A DNA stretch of 63,132 nucleotides from Clostridiales bacterium (GTDB lineage Bacteria > Bacillota > Clostridia > Lutisporales > Lutisporaceae). Shown here piece by piece: positions 45,199 to 57,698 of this stretch. Numbering within the stretch: position 1 is the first letter of the stretch; each line of letters starts with the position of its first letter. The translations under genes were made by a program, and so were the position numbers. The notes under the pieces are model-generated. The model saw only the letters and a program-made list of their open reading frames with translations, ran no database searches and had not been told where the DNA came from. The stretch covers positions 1-63,132 of the forward strand of contig JAAYMO010000100.1 in the NCBI GenBank assembly GCA_012521375.1, in the 5' to 3' direction.

Positions 45199-47124
45199 AT
45201 GAATAATCTTTTGGACAATTTAAACAAACAGCAAAGGGAAGCAGTAGAACATACAGAAGGACCTTTACTTATATTGGCCGGTGCAGGCTCGGGCAAGACT
45301 AGAGTTCTTACCCATAGGATTGCATATCTGATAAACGTAAAAAATGTTTATCCATCTAATATTCTGGCCATTACATTTACCAACAAGGCTGCCAAGGAAA
45401 TGAAAGAAAGAGTGGAGAGTCTTTTGGAAGTCTCCTACGATATGTGGGTATCCACATTTCATTCAGCCTGCGCCAGGATTCTAAGAATGGAGATTGAAAA
45501 GCTTAAAGGTTATAAGAGAAACTTCATTATATTTGATACTGATGATCAGGCAAAGCTCATAAAAGAGTGTTTAAAAGAGCTTAATTATAATGAAAAGAAT
45601 TTCCCGCCTAAAGAAGTCTTATCAACCATATCTAAGGCTAAGGATAAGCTTATAACTCCTGATAAGTTTTATGATAGATATGGGAGAGATTTTAGATCGA
45701 AAAAGGTAGCTGATATTTATTCTCTCTATCAGAAAAAGCTCATGGCTAATAATGCATTGGATTTTGATGATATATTGTTCAAGACTGTAGAACTCTTTCA
45801 AAACCATCCTGATGTGCTGCAGCACTATCAGCAGAAGTTCAAATATATAATGGTAGATGAGTATCAGGATACTAACTATTGTCAGTATATGTTGGTTAAT
45901 CTGCTGGCAAAAAATCATAGGAATCTCTGTGTCGTTGGAGATGATGATCAGAGTATTTATAGTTGGAGAGGCGCTGACATAGGCAATATATTGAACTTTG
46001 AGAAGGATTTTCCAGATGCTAAGGTGATAAAGTTAGAGCAAAACTACCGTTCTACTCAAACTATATTGGATGCGGCTAATAGCGTTATAAGCAACAATTA
46101 TGGAAGAAAGAAGAAAAGGCTATGGACAGACAATGGAGAAGGCAAGGCTATAGTGTATTATAAAGCTTTAGATGAAAGAGATGAAGCGGATTTTATTATA
46201 AGCCAGATAGATAGAATGGCATTTCAGGAACAAAGGAGTCTCAATAATTTTGCCATACTATACAGGACCAATACCCAATCTCGTGTCCTGGAAGAAATGT
46301 GCATGGCCAGAGGTATACCTTATAAAATTGTAGGAGGCCATCGTTTTTATGATAGGATGGAAGTCAAGGATGTGATAGCTTATTTAAGGGTTATACAAAA
46401 TCCAGAAGGAGATCTGAGTGTAAAAAGAATTATAAATGTTCCTAAAAGAGGAATAGGCAAGGCTACCATAAATGCATTGGAGGCTTATGCAGCAGAACGG
46501 GGATTATCATTTTATGACAGTTTGCTTTTTGTTGATAATATTAAATCTATAGGTAAAAAGGCAAAAACCAATATTAAAGAGTTTCTAAGACTGATAGCAG
46601 AGTTGATGAGCATAGCGGAAAAGGAAACTGCATCTGAGGTAATAAATCAAGTAATACTCAGAAGTGGATATTTGGAGGAATTGGAGAAAGGTGATGAAGA
46701 AGACCAGGAAAGAGGGAAAAATATTAAAGAATTGATTTCTGCCGCAATGGAATATGAAGAAAAAAATGAAGATAGTTCCCTTACAGGATTTTTGGAGAAC
46801 ATGGCATTGATGTCAGATATAGATGGATTAGACGAGGAAAGAGATGGTATCGCCATGATGACTTTGCACAGTGCCAAAGGTTTGGAGTTTCCTGTGGTAT
46901 TTATATGCGGCTTAGAGGAAGGGCTTTTCCCTACACAAAGAGCATTTTTCGAAGAACATCAGCTGGAGGAAGAAAGAAGACTCATGTATGTAGGGATTAC
47001 TAGGGCAAAGGAGAAACTGTTTCTTACTTCAGCCTTTGAGAGAACTTTGTATGGGTCAAGATCCTATACAATGGAATCAAGATTCTTGAGGGAGATACCT
47101 AAGGAATTGATGATGAAAATATAG
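45199..47124 (+). CDS. pcrA: UvrD/PcrA-type DNA helicase, short form
   Basis: A 641-residue superfamily 1A helicase with all core motifs: GAGSGKTRVLTHR (Walker A), MVDEYQDTN (Walker B), GDDDQSIYSWRGA, EQNYRSTQTIL, MTLHSAKGLEFPVVFICGLEEG and EERRLMYVGITRAKE. It ends soon after the helicase core (SRFLREIPKELMMKI), about 100 residues shorter than typical PcrA, so the C-terminal Tudor-like region that contacts RNA polymerase is missing. It unwinds DNA in repair and replication. ATG 45199 was chosen from TTTGGAGG spacing. Position before ligA and gatCAB is common in Firmicutes. Confidence 0.93.
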   Translation: MNNLLDNLNKQQREAVEHTEGPLLILAGAGSGKTRVLTHRIAYLINVKNVYPSNILAITFTNKAAKEMKERVESLLEVSYDMWVSTFHSACARILRMEIEKLKGYKRNFIIFDTDDQAKLIKECLKELNYNEKNFPPKEVLSTISKAKDKLITPDKFYDRYGRDFRSKKVADIYSLYQKKLMANNALDFDDILFKTVELFQNHPDVLQHYQQKFKYIMVDEYQDTNYCQYMLVNLLAKNHRNLCVVGDDDQSIYSWRGADIGNILNFEKDFPDAKVIKLEQNYRSTQTILDAANSVISNNYGRKKKRLWTDNGEGKAIVYYKALDERDEADFIISQIDRMAFQEQRSLNNFAILYRTNTQSRVLEEMCMARGIPYKIVGGHRFYDRMEVKDVIAYLRVIQNPEGDLSVKRIINVPKRGIGKATINALEAYAAERGLSFYDSLLFVDNIKSIGKKAKTNIKEFLRLIAELMSIAEKETASEVINQVILRSGYLEELEKGDEEDQERGKNIKELISAAMEYEEKNEDSSLTGFLENMALMSDIDGLDEERDGIAMMTLHSAKGLEFPVVFICGLEEGLFPTQRAFFEEHQLEEERRLMYVGITRAKEKLFLTSAFERTLYGSRSYTMESRFLREIPKELMMKI

Positions 47125-49441
<2,317 letters not shown>

Positions 49442-49442
49442 T

Positions 49443-49727
49443 ATGATTGAAAAAAAGGAATTGTTAAATATAGCATCTCTTGCCAAACTCAAATTGAGTG
49501 AAGAAGATGAAGAAAAGATAACAAAAAAATTCAATTTGGTTCTTAATTATGCAAGAATGTTTGATGAACTGGACTTAGAAAATGTGGAACCCTTAGTTAA
49601 TATCAATAACCTGTCAAATGTGATGAGGGAAGATGAGCCAATGGAATCTTATGATAGAGAGACCTTACTGGCAAATGCACCGGAAAAATTATATGGCTGC
49701 ATAAAGGTAAGCAAGATAATAGAATAG
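49443..49727 (+). CDS. gatC: Aspartyl/glutamyl-tRNA amidotransferase subunit C
   Basis: A 94-residue GatC: LLNIASLAKLKLSEEDEEKI and the conserved LENVEPLVNI and MREDEPMES segments. It is the small subunit stabilising GatAB, which converts Glu-tRNA(Gln) and/or Asp-tRNA(Asn) to the amide. Begins 1 nt after ligA. Confidence 0.93.
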   Translation: MIEKKELLNIASLAKLKLSEEDEEKITKKFNLVLNYARMFDELDLENVEPLVNINNLSNVMREDEPMESYDRETLLANAPEKLYGCIKVSKIIE

Positions 49728-49742
49728 GGAGAGGTGAACACA

Positions 49743-51200
49743 TTGGATTTATTTAGCCTTACTCTTCATGAGATAAGAGATATGATGAGAAATGGAGAAA
49801 TAAGCTCCAAAGAGGTATTAGATAGTGTATATGGGCGTATCGAGGCTGTGGAAGACAAGATAGAAGCCTATTTAACCCTTACCAAGGATTATGCCTACGA
49901 GGCTGCTGAATCAATTGACAAGAGACGTCTAAAGGGAGAAAAGCTAGGGGATTTGGCGGGAATTCCTATGGCTGTTAAAGATAATATTTCTACTAAAGGA
50001 ATAAAGACTACCTGTGCATCAAAAATGTTAGAAAATTATATTCCGCCTTTTGATGCTCATGTATTTGAAAAGCTGAAAGAGGCAGGAGCAATCCTTGTGG
50101 GAAAAACCAATCTAGATGAATTTGCCATGGGCTGTTCAACGGAGACTTCTGCTTTCAAAATCACTAAAAATCCATGGGATTTGGAGCGAGTTCCCGGAGG
50201 CTCCAGTGGAGGTTCTGCTGCAGCGGTTGCAGCCGATGAAGCATATTTTGCTATAGGCTCAGATACTGGAGGTTCTATGAGACAACCAGCTTCATTATGT
50301 GGAGTTATAGGATTCAAGCCAACTTATGGAGCGATATCCAGGTATGGTCTTGTTGCTTTTGCTTCTTCCTTTGATCAGATAGGTACTTTTGCAAAAGATG
50401 TAGAAGATTGTGCCATTATACTTAATTATTTATATGGCTATGATGAAAAAGATACCACATCTTTACCTATTGAGTTCGGGGATTTCAAGGAAGCTTTGAA
50501 CAAGGATATTAAGGGTATGAAGATTGGCTTGCCTAAGGAATATTATGATAAAGGCATTGATGGGGAAGTTAAAGAAATGATATTGGATGGAGTTAAAGTT
50601 TTGGAAAGATTAGGAGCACATGTAGAAGAGATTAGCCTTCCTTATGCTAAATATGCTGTTCCTGTATACTATATAATATCGTCTTCAGAGGCTTCATCTA
50701 ATTTAGCCAGATTCGATGGAGTAAGATATGGATATAGAGCTAAAGAGTATAAGGATTTGGAAGAGTTATATGTGAATAGCCGAAGCCAAGGGTTTGGGAG
50801 CGAAGTGAAATTTAGAATAATGCTAGGTACTTATTCACTAAGTTCAAAGTGTTATGATACTCATTATAATAGAGCATTGAAGGTAAGAAGGCTTATAAAA
50901 CAGGAGCTTGAAGAAGCATTTGTGAAATATGATATACTTATTACTCCTACTTATCCTACCATAGCCTCCAAGATTGGGGAAAAATCCGAAGATTTGGTGG
51001 CAATGTATATGTCTGATATATGCACTGTAACTGCAAATATTGCAGGCATACCTGCTATGTCCATACCTTGTGGATTTTCCAAGGGCTTGCCAGTAGGCAT
51101 GCAGATAATGAGCAAGGCTATGGGAGAGGCTGACATAATAAAAGCAGCTCATGCTTTTGAAAAAAATACAAATTATTATAAGAATAAACCTACTTTGTAA
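49743..51200 (+). CDS. gatA: Aspartyl/glutamyl-tRNA amidotransferase subunit A
   Basis: A 485-residue amidase-signature enzyme with catalytic Lys79 ([11 protein letters not shown]) and the Ser-Ser pair in [14 protein letters not shown] and [12 protein letters not shown]. It releases ammonia from glutamine for GatB. TTG 49743 is preferred because GAGGTGA is 5 nt upstream; GTG 49734 lies within that ribosome site. Its glutaminase motifs are intact, unlike those of PurL here. Confidence 0.95.
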   Translation: MDLFSLTLHEIRDMMRNGEISSKEVLDSVYGRIEAVEDKIEAYLTLTKDYAYEAAESIDKRRLKGEKLGDLAGIPMAVKDNISTKGIKTTCASKMLENYIPPFDAHVFEKLKEAGAILVGKTNLDEFAMGCSTETSAFKITKNPWDLERVPGGSSGGSAAAVAADEAYFAIGSDTGGSMRQPASLCGVIGFKPTYGAISRYGLVAFASSFDQIGTFAKDVEDCAIILNYLYGYDEKDTTSLPIEFGDFKEALNKDIKGMKIGLPKEYYDKGIDGEVKEMILDGVKVLERLGAHVEEISLPYAKYAVPVYYIISSSEASSNLARFDGVRYGYRAKEYKDLEELYVNSRSQGFGSEVKFRIMLGTYSLSSKCYDTHYNRALKVRRLIKQELEEAFVKYDILITPTYPTIASKIGEKSEDLVAMYMSDICTVTANIAGIPAMSIPCGFSKGLPVGMQIMSKAMGEADIIKAAHAFEKNTNYYKNKPTL

Positions 51201-51213
51201 GGTGGTGTAAGTT

Positions 51214-52644
51214 ATGAATTATGAAACCATAATAGGACTGGAAGTCCATGCAGAACTAAGCACAAAAACCAAAGCCTTTTGCAGTTGCAAAAATGAATTT
51301 GGTGGAGAAGTAAATACCAATTGCTGCCCTATTTGCATGGGTTATCCTGGTGCATTACCAGTACTAAACAAAAAGGTCGTAGAATATGCAGTTAGAGCAG
51401 GTTTGGCTCTCAATTGCCATATATCATTGTTTAGCAAAACTGACAGGAAAAACTATTTTTATCCTGATTTGCCTAAGGCCTATCAGATTTCCCAGTTTGA
51501 TTTGCCTTTGTGTAGAGACGGCAGAATAAAAATAGAAATAGATGGTCAAGATAAACATATTGGAATTACAAGGATTCATATTGAAGAAGATGCAGGAAAA
51601 CTTCTACATGGCACAGAATCAGAAGATTATTCATTGGTTGACTTTAACAGAAGCGGAGTGCCTTTGATAGAAATAGTATCTGAGCCGGATTTAAGAAGTC
51701 CTTTGGAAGCCAGATTATATTTAGAAAAATTGAAGGGTATATTGGAGTATCTTGAAATATCAGATTGTAAAATGCAGGAAGGCTCATTGAGATGCGATGC
51801 TAATATATCTATAAGACCTGTTGGTCAAAAAAGTTTTGGTATTAAAACCGAAATAAAAAATATGAACTCTATGAAGGCTTTGCAACGAGCTTTAGAATAT
51901 GAAGAAGAAAGACACAGAAGAATCCTCTCTCAAGGTGGCACTATTATTCAGGAAACCAGAAGATGGGATGAGGCGAAGGGCATTACCGTGTCAATGAGAA
52001 CTAAAGAACAGGCCGATGATTACAGAAATTTTCCTGAACCGGATTTAGTACCTATCGTATTGGATAAAGAATGGATAGAGAGCATAAGAAAAGATTTGCC
52101 GGAACTTCCTGATGATAAGAGAAAAAGATTTGTAAAGGAGTTTGGCATTCCTGAATATGATGCATCTATTTTGACTCTCACAAAGGAATTATCTAACTTT
52201 TTCGAAGAATGTGCAAAAGGACATAAAAACCCGAAAGCAGTAAGTAATTGGGTTATGGGAGAAGTTTTGAGAATAATGAAGGAAGAGGATATTGAATTAA
52301 AAGATCTTAATATTAAACCTCAATCCTTAGGACGATTGATAGATTTAGTAGATGAAGGAGTATTAAGCAGCACTGGTGCAAAACAGGTTTTTGAGGAGAT
52401 GTACAAAACTGGTGAAGAACCAGAAGTATTAGTAGATAGATTGGGATTAAAGCAGATAAGTGATGAAGATGCTATAGCTGAGTTGGTAAAAAAGGTTGTA
52501 GATGAAAATCAGAAAACTGTTGAAGATTATAAGAGAGGGAAGACAAATGCTTTAGGATATCTTGTAGGTCAATGCATGAAGGCGTCTAAGGGCAAAGCAA
52601 ACCCTCAGCTTATAAATAAAATGCTTAGAGATTTGTTGTCTTAA
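51214..52644 (+). CDS. gatB: Aspartyl/glutamyl-tRNA amidotransferase subunit B
   Basis: A 476-residue Gat[64 protein letters not shown] in the kinase-like cradle, and a C-terminal YqeY-like tRNA-binding tail ([16 protein letters not shown]). It phosphorylates and amidates mischarged tRNA. Cys pair CSCKN/NCCPIC suits the zinc site. Stop at 52644; the next gene is a separate transcription unit. Confidence 0.96.
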   Translation: MNYETIIGLEVHAELSTKTKAFCSCKNEFGGEVNTNCCPICMGYPGALPVLNKKVVEYAVRAGLALNCHISLFSKTDRKNYFYPDLPKAYQISQFDLPLCRDGRIKIEIDGQDKHIGITRIHIEEDAGKLLHGTESEDYSLVDFNRSGVPLIEIVSEPDLRSPLEARLYLEKLKGILEYLEISDCKMQEGSLRCDANISIRPVGQKSFGIKTEIKNMNSMKALQRALEYEEERHRRILSQGGTIIQETRRWDEAKGITVSMRTKEQADDYRNFPEPDLVPIVLDKEWIESIRKDLPELPDDKRKRFVKEFGIPEYDASILTLTKELSNFFEECAKGHKNPKAVSNWVMGEVLRIMKEEDIELKDLNIKPQSLGRLIDLVDEGVLSSTGAKQVFEEMYKTGEEPEVLVDRLGLKQISDEDAIAELVKKVVDENQKTVEDYKRGKTNALGYLVGQCMKASKGKANPQLINKMLRDLLS

Positions 52645-52843
52645 GATATAAAAAGCAGCATAATTTAGAGACAATAATCTGATGTTATAAGGGTTATATG
52701 ATTTCATATGTATCTTATATGAAATTATTACAGCAAAAAAAATCAAAAAAACCTTACAATGCTAAAACCTTGATTTTGCTTGATTACATATTTATAATAT
52801 CCGAATGAATTTTGGCATATATATTTTATGGGCATAAAATCTA

Positions 52844-52872
52844 TTGAAAAAACCTTTAAATTCGTGTAATAT
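52844..52872 (+). promoter_or_regulatory. Sigma-A promoter for the opp operon
   Basis: TTGAAA (52844-52849), 17-bp spacer, TAATAT (52867-52872), giving a leader of roughly 120 nt. The remainder of the 52645-52997 gap shows only a TATGAAAT hairpin (52701-52725). Confidence 0.65.
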
Positions 52873-52910
52873 AAATGTTATAAAATTAATATCTTATCTT
52901 TTTGGCTAGG

Positions 52911-52971
52911 TTGTAGTACAGCGAAGCTGTATCTACATAAAATTCTCGTAGTTCGGTGCAAATAATGCACC
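52911..52971 (+). promoter_or_regulatory. Two hairpins in the oppA leader
   Basis: TGTAGTACAGC (52912-52922)/GCTGTATCTACA (52926-52937) with loop GAA, and GGTGCA (52955-52960)/TGCACC (52966-52971). No known riboswitch class was recognised; they may be regulatory or repeat-derived. Confidence 0.45.
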
Positions 52972-52997
52972 TAAGAAAAAATAAGGGGGATGAATTA

Positions 52998-54659
52998 ATG
53001 AGAAGATCACTAACATTAGTTATTGTGATGCTGCTTGCGCTTAGTTTAGTGCTTACAGCATGCGGACCAAAGGCTCCTGCAGAGGAACCGACTCCAGGTG
53101 AAGAGCCTGCAGCAGGAGAAAAGGTGCTAAGATTTCACATTGGAGCAGAGCCTCCAGCACTTGATCAACAGATAGCTACAGATACTTATGCTATTATGTT
53201 GGGCAACCATCTTTATGAAGGCCTTGTAAGGGTATACGATGGAGATATTCAACCAGGCATGGCTGAATCTTGGGAGATTTCCGAAGATGGTCTTACTTAC
53301 ACTTTCCATCTGAGAGATGCTGTATGGAACGATGGAGAGCCAGTAACAGCACATGATTTTGAATATGGTATCAAGAGGTTGCTGGATCCTGCTACAGCTT
53401 CAGAGTATGCATACCAAGGTTATTATATACTGAACGGTGAAGCTTACAACACTGGAAAGATCACTGATCCTTCACAGGTTGGAGTTAAGGCGTTAGATGA
53501 TAAGACTCTGGAGATTAAGCTAGAAAACCCAACAGGTTATTTCTTATCCTTGACAAACTTTATATCCTTGTTCCCAGTAAGACAGGATTTTGTCGAAACT
53601 CATGGAACAGCTTATGCTTCAGAAGCTGATAAGATCCTTTATAATGGTCCATTTATCATGACTGAGTGGAGACATGAAGATGGCCTTGTTCTTGAGAAGA
53701 ACGATAAGTATTGGAACAAAGACGCTATAAAAATAGACAGAGTAGAGATTGCAATAGTTACAGATTCCAATACTGCAATGGGTATGTATGAAGCTGGAGA
53801 CCTTGACTTTGTTATGCTCCCTGCTGCAAGGGTACAGGAATTTATTGACAACGGCCAGGCTAAATTCTACTATGATGGTGCAGAATTCTACTTCCAGTTC
53901 AATGTTAAGGGAAAAACTCCTGAAACTGGCAAGTTTACTGGAAATGCTAATTTCAGAAAAGCACTGGGCTTTGCTATAGACAGACAGAGCTTTGTTGATG
54001 CAGTTTTGAAGAATGGTTCAGATCCAGCTACTAGATATGTATTGCCGCTTTTGGCTGGCGTAAACGATACTTTTGCCGAGGAATATCCATATGAGTTCTA
54101 TTCAAAGAATGCAGATGTGGATAAAGCAAAAGAGTATTTGAATAAAGCTTTAGAGGAAATTGGAGCTACAGCTGACCAAATTCCTACATTTGAATATCTG
54201 ACAGATGATTCCGATACTGCAAGGATTTCAGCAGAAGCTATTCAAGATATGTTAAAACGCAACCTTGGCATAAATATTGAAATCAAACAAGTACCATTCA
54301 AGCAAAGACTTGAACTTATGACTGCTTTGGATTATGACATAGTATTCGCAGGTTGGGGTCCTGACTACGATGATCCTTTGACTTACCTAGATCTATGGGT
54401 AATCGGCGGTGGAAATAATGATTCAGGTTGGGAAGATCAGACCTATACAGATATGATTAACTTCATTAGAACAAGTCCTGATTTAAAAGCAAGAGCAGAC
54501 AAGATGTTTGAGGCAGAAAAATACTTGCTTGAAAATGGTCCAGTAGTTCCTGTTTACTTTAGAAGAAGAGCATGGATACATGTTGATGGATTGACAGGAT
54601 TAGTTAGAAACTTTATAGGTGCTGACCCAGACTTCACATACGCTGATATTACAAGATAA
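52998..54659 (+). CDS. oppA: Oligopeptide ABC transporter substrate-binding lipoprotein
   Basis: A 553-residue family-5 solute-binding lipoprotein: signal peptide with lipobox LTAC (Cys ~21), a Pro/Glu-rich linker, then VLRFHIGAEPPALDQQIA and the family signature LYEGLVRVYDGDIQPGMAESWEIS; it ends with YFRRRAWIHVDGLTGLV. It binds peptides outside the membrane. ATG 52998 follows AAGGGGGATG; an in-frame ATG at 52956 overlaps a leader hairpin and lacks a ribosome site. Confidence 0.94.
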   Translation: MRRSLTLVIVMLLALSLVLTACGPKAPAEEPTPGEEPAAGEKVLRFHIGAEPPALDQQIATDTYAIMLGNHLYEGLVRVYDGDIQPGMAESWEISEDGLTYTFHLRDAVWNDGEPVTAHDFEYGIKRLLDPATASEYAYQGYYILNGEAYNTGKITDPSQVGVKALDDKTLEIKLENPTGYFLSLTNFISLFPVRQDFVETHGTAYASEADKILYNGPFIMTEWRHEDGLVLEKNDKYWNKDAIKIDRVEIAIVTDSNTAMGMYEAGDLDFVMLPAARVQEFIDNGQAKFYYDGAEFYFQFNVKGKTPETGKFTGNANFRKALGFAIDRQSFVDAVLKNGSDPATRYVLPLLAGVNDTFAEEYPYEFYSKNADVDKAKEYLNKALEEIGATADQIPTFEYLTDDSDTARISAEAIQDMLKRNLGINIEIKQVPFKQRLELMTALDYDIVFAGWGPDYDDPLTYLDLWVIGGGNNDSGWEDQTYTDMINFIRTSPDLKARADKMFEAEKYLLENGPVVPVYFRRRAWIHVDGLTGLVRNFIGADPDFTYADITR

Positions 54660-54695
54660 TAAATAATATAAAATATAAGTTATAATGTATGAAAG

Positions 54696-54725
54696 ACAAA
54701 GGTATATGTTAACATATACCTTTGT
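54696..54725 (+). terminator. Perfect 30-bp palindrome between oppA and oppB
   Basis: ACAAAGGTATATGTT (54696-54710) and AACATATACCTTTGT (54711-54725) are exact reverse complements. No T-run follows, so it is more likely a partial terminator or 3'-end protector that keeps oppA in excess. Confidence 0.65.
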
Positions 54726-54814
54726 CCCATATTTGAGAGAAATATTTCTTAAAATCATCACAATTATTTCATAAAAAATTCATAATTTAATTTAGGTTTG
54801 GAGGTGCCTATATT

Positions 54815-55732
54815 TTGATAAGATACATTATAAAAAGATTCTTTGTATCGCTTATAACAGTATGGATTTTAGCTACCTTGACATTCTTTTTAGTACGAGC
54901 ATTGCCAGGAGATCCATTTTCCAGTGAGAAGATTACACCGGAAATAAAAGCTAACATGATGAAATATTATGGATTGGACAAGCCCTTACCAGTACAGTAT
55001 GTGACATATATGACCAATTTATTAAAAGGAGATATGGGTTATTCACTACGATATAAAAACAGAGAAGTAAATGCTATAATTGCAGATGCTTTTCCAGCTT
55101 CAGCAGAGTTAGGTATTCGTTCTTTAATTTTTTCAATTACAGTTGGACTTATTCTTGGCATCATAGCAGCTCTTAATCATAATAAAGGGTGGGACTATAT
55201 CAGCATGATTATTGCTGTAATAGGTGTGTCAGTACCTAGCTTTGTTGTCGGTGCATTAGTGCAATATCTATTTGGCATACATTGGAAGATACTGCCTGTT
55301 GCTCAGTGGAAGAGTTTTGCCCATACTATTATGCCCACTTTCTCCTTAGGATTAGGGACATTAGCTTTGATTGCAAGGCTTATGCGTACCAGCATGCTGG
55401 AGGTGGTAGGGCAAGACTACATTAAGACAGCAAAAGCAAAGGGATTGTCTCCTATACAGGTTACTGTTAAACATCAGATAAGAAATGCTATCCTGCCTGT
55501 TGTTACTGTTTTAGGTCCTATAGCTGCCGCACTTCTTACAGGTACTTTTGTGGTAGAGCAGATATTTGCTATTCCCGGTCTCGGGAGACATTATGTGTTG
55601 AGCATACAAAATCTAGACTATACTATGGTTTTGGGATTGACTATATTCTTTGGAGCTTTCTTGGTATTTATGAACTTCTTAGTTGATATAGCTTACGGAT
55701 TTGTTGATCCTAGAATCAGAGTAGGCAAGTAA
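54815..55732 (+). CDS. oppB: Oligopeptide ABC transporter permease OppB
   Basis: A 305-residue permease with the DppB/OppB N-terminus (MIRYIIKRFFVSLITVWILATLTFFLVRALPGDPF) and EAA loop (DYIKTAKAKGLSPIQVTVKHQIRNAILP). TTG start behind GGAGGTG. Confidence 0.94.
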   Translation: MIRYIIKRFFVSLITVWILATLTFFLVRALPGDPFSSEKITPEIKANMMKYYGLDKPLPVQYVTYMTNLLKGDMGYSLRYKNREVNAIIADAFPASAELGIRSLIFSITVGLILGIIAALNHNKGWDYISMIIAVIGVSVPSFVVGALVQYLFGIHWKILPVAQWKSFAHTIMPTFSLGLGTLALIARLMRTSMLEVVGQDYIKTAKAKGLSPIQVTVKHQIRNAILPVVTVLGPIAAALLTGTFVVEQIFAIPGLGRHYVLSIQNLDYTMVLGLTIFFGAFLVFMNFLVDIAYGFVDPRIRVGK

Positions 55733-55748
55733 GAAAGGAGCCGACTAT

Positions 55749-56663
55749 ATGGAAATAAGCAAGGAAAAGTTTAGACATGTTGGAATAAACGAAGGAGAGA
55801 GTCAGGCTATAGTAAGACCTAGTATGACTTATTGGCAGGACGCATGGAGAAGATTAAAAAAGAATAAGATTGCAATGGTTGGACTATTTGTAATAATTAT
55901 TATGACAATTATGTCCATTATAGGACCTATGATGGTGCCTTATGTGCATAGTGATAACGATTTATCAAATACGGACCAATGGCCAAGCAAGGAGCATTGG
56001 TTTGGAACTGACGATTTGGGAAGAGATTTATGGGCTCGTGTTTGGGTAGGAGCTCGCGTATCTTTGTTTATAGGCTTGATGGCTGCCCTTCTCGATACGC
56101 TGCTTGGTGTATTAATCGGTGGTATATCAGGTTATTATGGGGGCAAATTAGATATGCTCATAATGCGTTTTATCGATGTTATGATAGCCATACCTGGCAT
56201 GATATTTATAATCCTTATAATGGTTATAGTTGGCTCTGGTGTGGTACCCATAATAATTTCATTTGCAATAACAGGATGGCTTAGTATGGCCAGATTGGTT
56301 AGAGGGCAGATATTACAGCTAAAAGAACAAGAATTTGTTTTAGCTGCTAAAACATTGGGAGCTAATTCTTCAAGATTGATATTTAGACATCTTATACCCA
56401 ATACTTTGGGTGTTATTATAGTTAGTTTAACCATGAGGATACCCAGTGCCATATTTACAGAGGCTTTTCTCAGCTTTATTGGATTAGGTGTTAAGCCTCC
56501 GATGTCAAGCTGGGGACAGCTAGCATCATCTGGCGCAGCTGTTTTAAGGGTATATCCTTATAGATTGTTTATACCTGCGTTTTTCATAAGCATAACAATG
56601 CTTTCATTAAATCTGTTTGGCGATGGATTGAGAGATGCTCTGGATCCAAGATTGAGAAGGTAG
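55749..56663 (+). CDS. oppC: Oligopeptide ABC transporter permease OppC
   Basis: A 304-residue permease with the OppC-type soluble N-terminus (SMTYWQDAWRRLKKNKIAMVGLF), HWFGTDDLGRDLWARV and the EAA loop EFVLAAKTLGANSSRLIFRHLIPN. It pairs with OppB; AAAGGAG precedes the start, 17 nt after oppB. Confidence 0.95.
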   Translation: MEISKEKFRHVGINEGESQAIVRPSMTYWQDAWRRLKKNKIAMVGLFVIIIMTIMSIIGPMMVPYVHSDNDLSNTDQWPSKEHWFGTDDLGRDLWARVWVGARVSLFIGLMAALLDTLLGVLIGGISGYYGGKLDMLIMRFIDVMIAIPGMIFIILIMVIVGSGVVPIIISFAITGWLSMARLVRGQILQLKEQEFVLAAKTLGANSSRLIFRHLIPNTLGVIIVSLTMRIPSAIFTEAFLSFIGLGVKPPMSSWGQLASSGAAVLRVYPYRLFIPAFFISITMLSLNLFGDGLRDALDPRLRR

Positions 56664-56675
56664 GAGGTGTAATAT

Positions 56676-57698
56676 ATGGAGAAAGAAAAAATTCTAGAAG
56701 TCAAAGATCTATACGTTTCTTTTGACACTTATGCTGGAGAAGTTAAGGCCGTAAGGGGAGTGTCATTTCATTTGAATAAAGCTGAAGCAATAGCAATAGT
56801 TGGAGAATCCGGCTGTGGCAAAAGCGTAACTGCCCAGTCCATTATGAAGCTTATACCTATGCCTCCAGGAAGGATCAAGAGCGGTAATATTATTTTTAAC
56901 GGTGTTGATATAACCAAGTATTCAGATAAAGAGATGGAAGCCATAAGAGGCTCAGAAATAAGTATGATATTCCAAGATCCTATGACATCTTTAAATCCTA
57001 CAATGGTTGTTGGCAAACAGATAGCAGAAGGTTTGAGAAAACATCAACATTTAAGCAAGAAAGAAGCTATGGAAAAAGCGGTGGAAATGCTTAAATTAGT
57101 TGGTATTCCTAATCCTGATAAAAGAGCAGGACAATATCCTCACGAATTCAGCGGTGGTATGAGACAGAGAGCTATGATAGCCATAGCTTTGGCATGTAAT
57201 CCAAAACTCCTTATTGCTGACGAACCTACCACTGCCCTTGATGTAACTATTCAAGCCCAGATTTTAGACTTGATGAAAGAATTAAAATCTAAGCTTGATA
57301 CTTCAATAATATTGATTACCCACGATCTTGGTGTTGTAGCAGGTATGGCAGAAAGGATTATAGTTATGTATGCTGGAGTAGTCGTAGAAAGTGGCACTGT
57401 AGAAGACATATTCTATAATCCTCAGCACCCATATACCTGGGGACTTTTGAAATCGGTACCAAGACTTGATGCAGAAAATAAGGAACAATTAATACCAATT
57501 ACAGGAACTCCACCGGATCTTTTTGCCCCACCAAAAGGATGCGCTTTTGCTGCTAGATGTAAATATGCTATGGAGATTTGCTATGAAATGCCTCCTGAAA
57601 ATATGGAGTACAACAAAGAGCATTATGCAGCTTGTTGGCTAGGCCATCCTTATGCACCAAAGGTTGAAAGGCCTGTTACAGGAAGAGGGGTGAAATAA
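56676..57698 (+). CDS. oppD: Oligopeptide ABC transporter ATPase OppD
   Basis: A 340-residue ATPase: Walker [14 protein letters not shown], signature FSGGMRQRAMIA, Walker B LLIADEPTTALDVT, and the C-terminal Opp-type extension with Cys motif (GCAFAARCKYAMEICYE...AACW) thought to hold an FeS cluster. Its stop overlaps the oppF start (ATAATGG). Confidence 0.95.
   Translation: MEKEKILEVKDLYVSFDTYAGEVKAVRGVSFHLNKAEAIAIVGESGCGKSVTAQSIMKLIPMPPGRIKSGNIIFNGVDITKYSDKEMEAIRGSEISMIFQDPMTSLNPTMVVGKQIAEGLRKHQHLSKKEAMEKAVEMLKLVGIPNPDKRAGQYPHEFSGGMRQRAMIAIALACNPKLLIADEPTTALDVTIQAQILDLMKELKSKLDTSIILITHDLGVVAGMAERIIVMYAGVVVESGTVEDIFYNPQHPYTWGLLKSVPRLDAENKEQLIPITGTPPDLFAPPKGCAFAARCKYAMEICYEMPPENMEYNKEHYAACWLGHPYAPKVERPVTGRGVK

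Noticed and set aside
52811-52830. Second sigma-54-like site TTTGGCATATATATTTTATG
   Set aside because: The -12 element lacks GC at the required spacing, while a good TTGAAA-17-TAATAT promoter lies just downstream.
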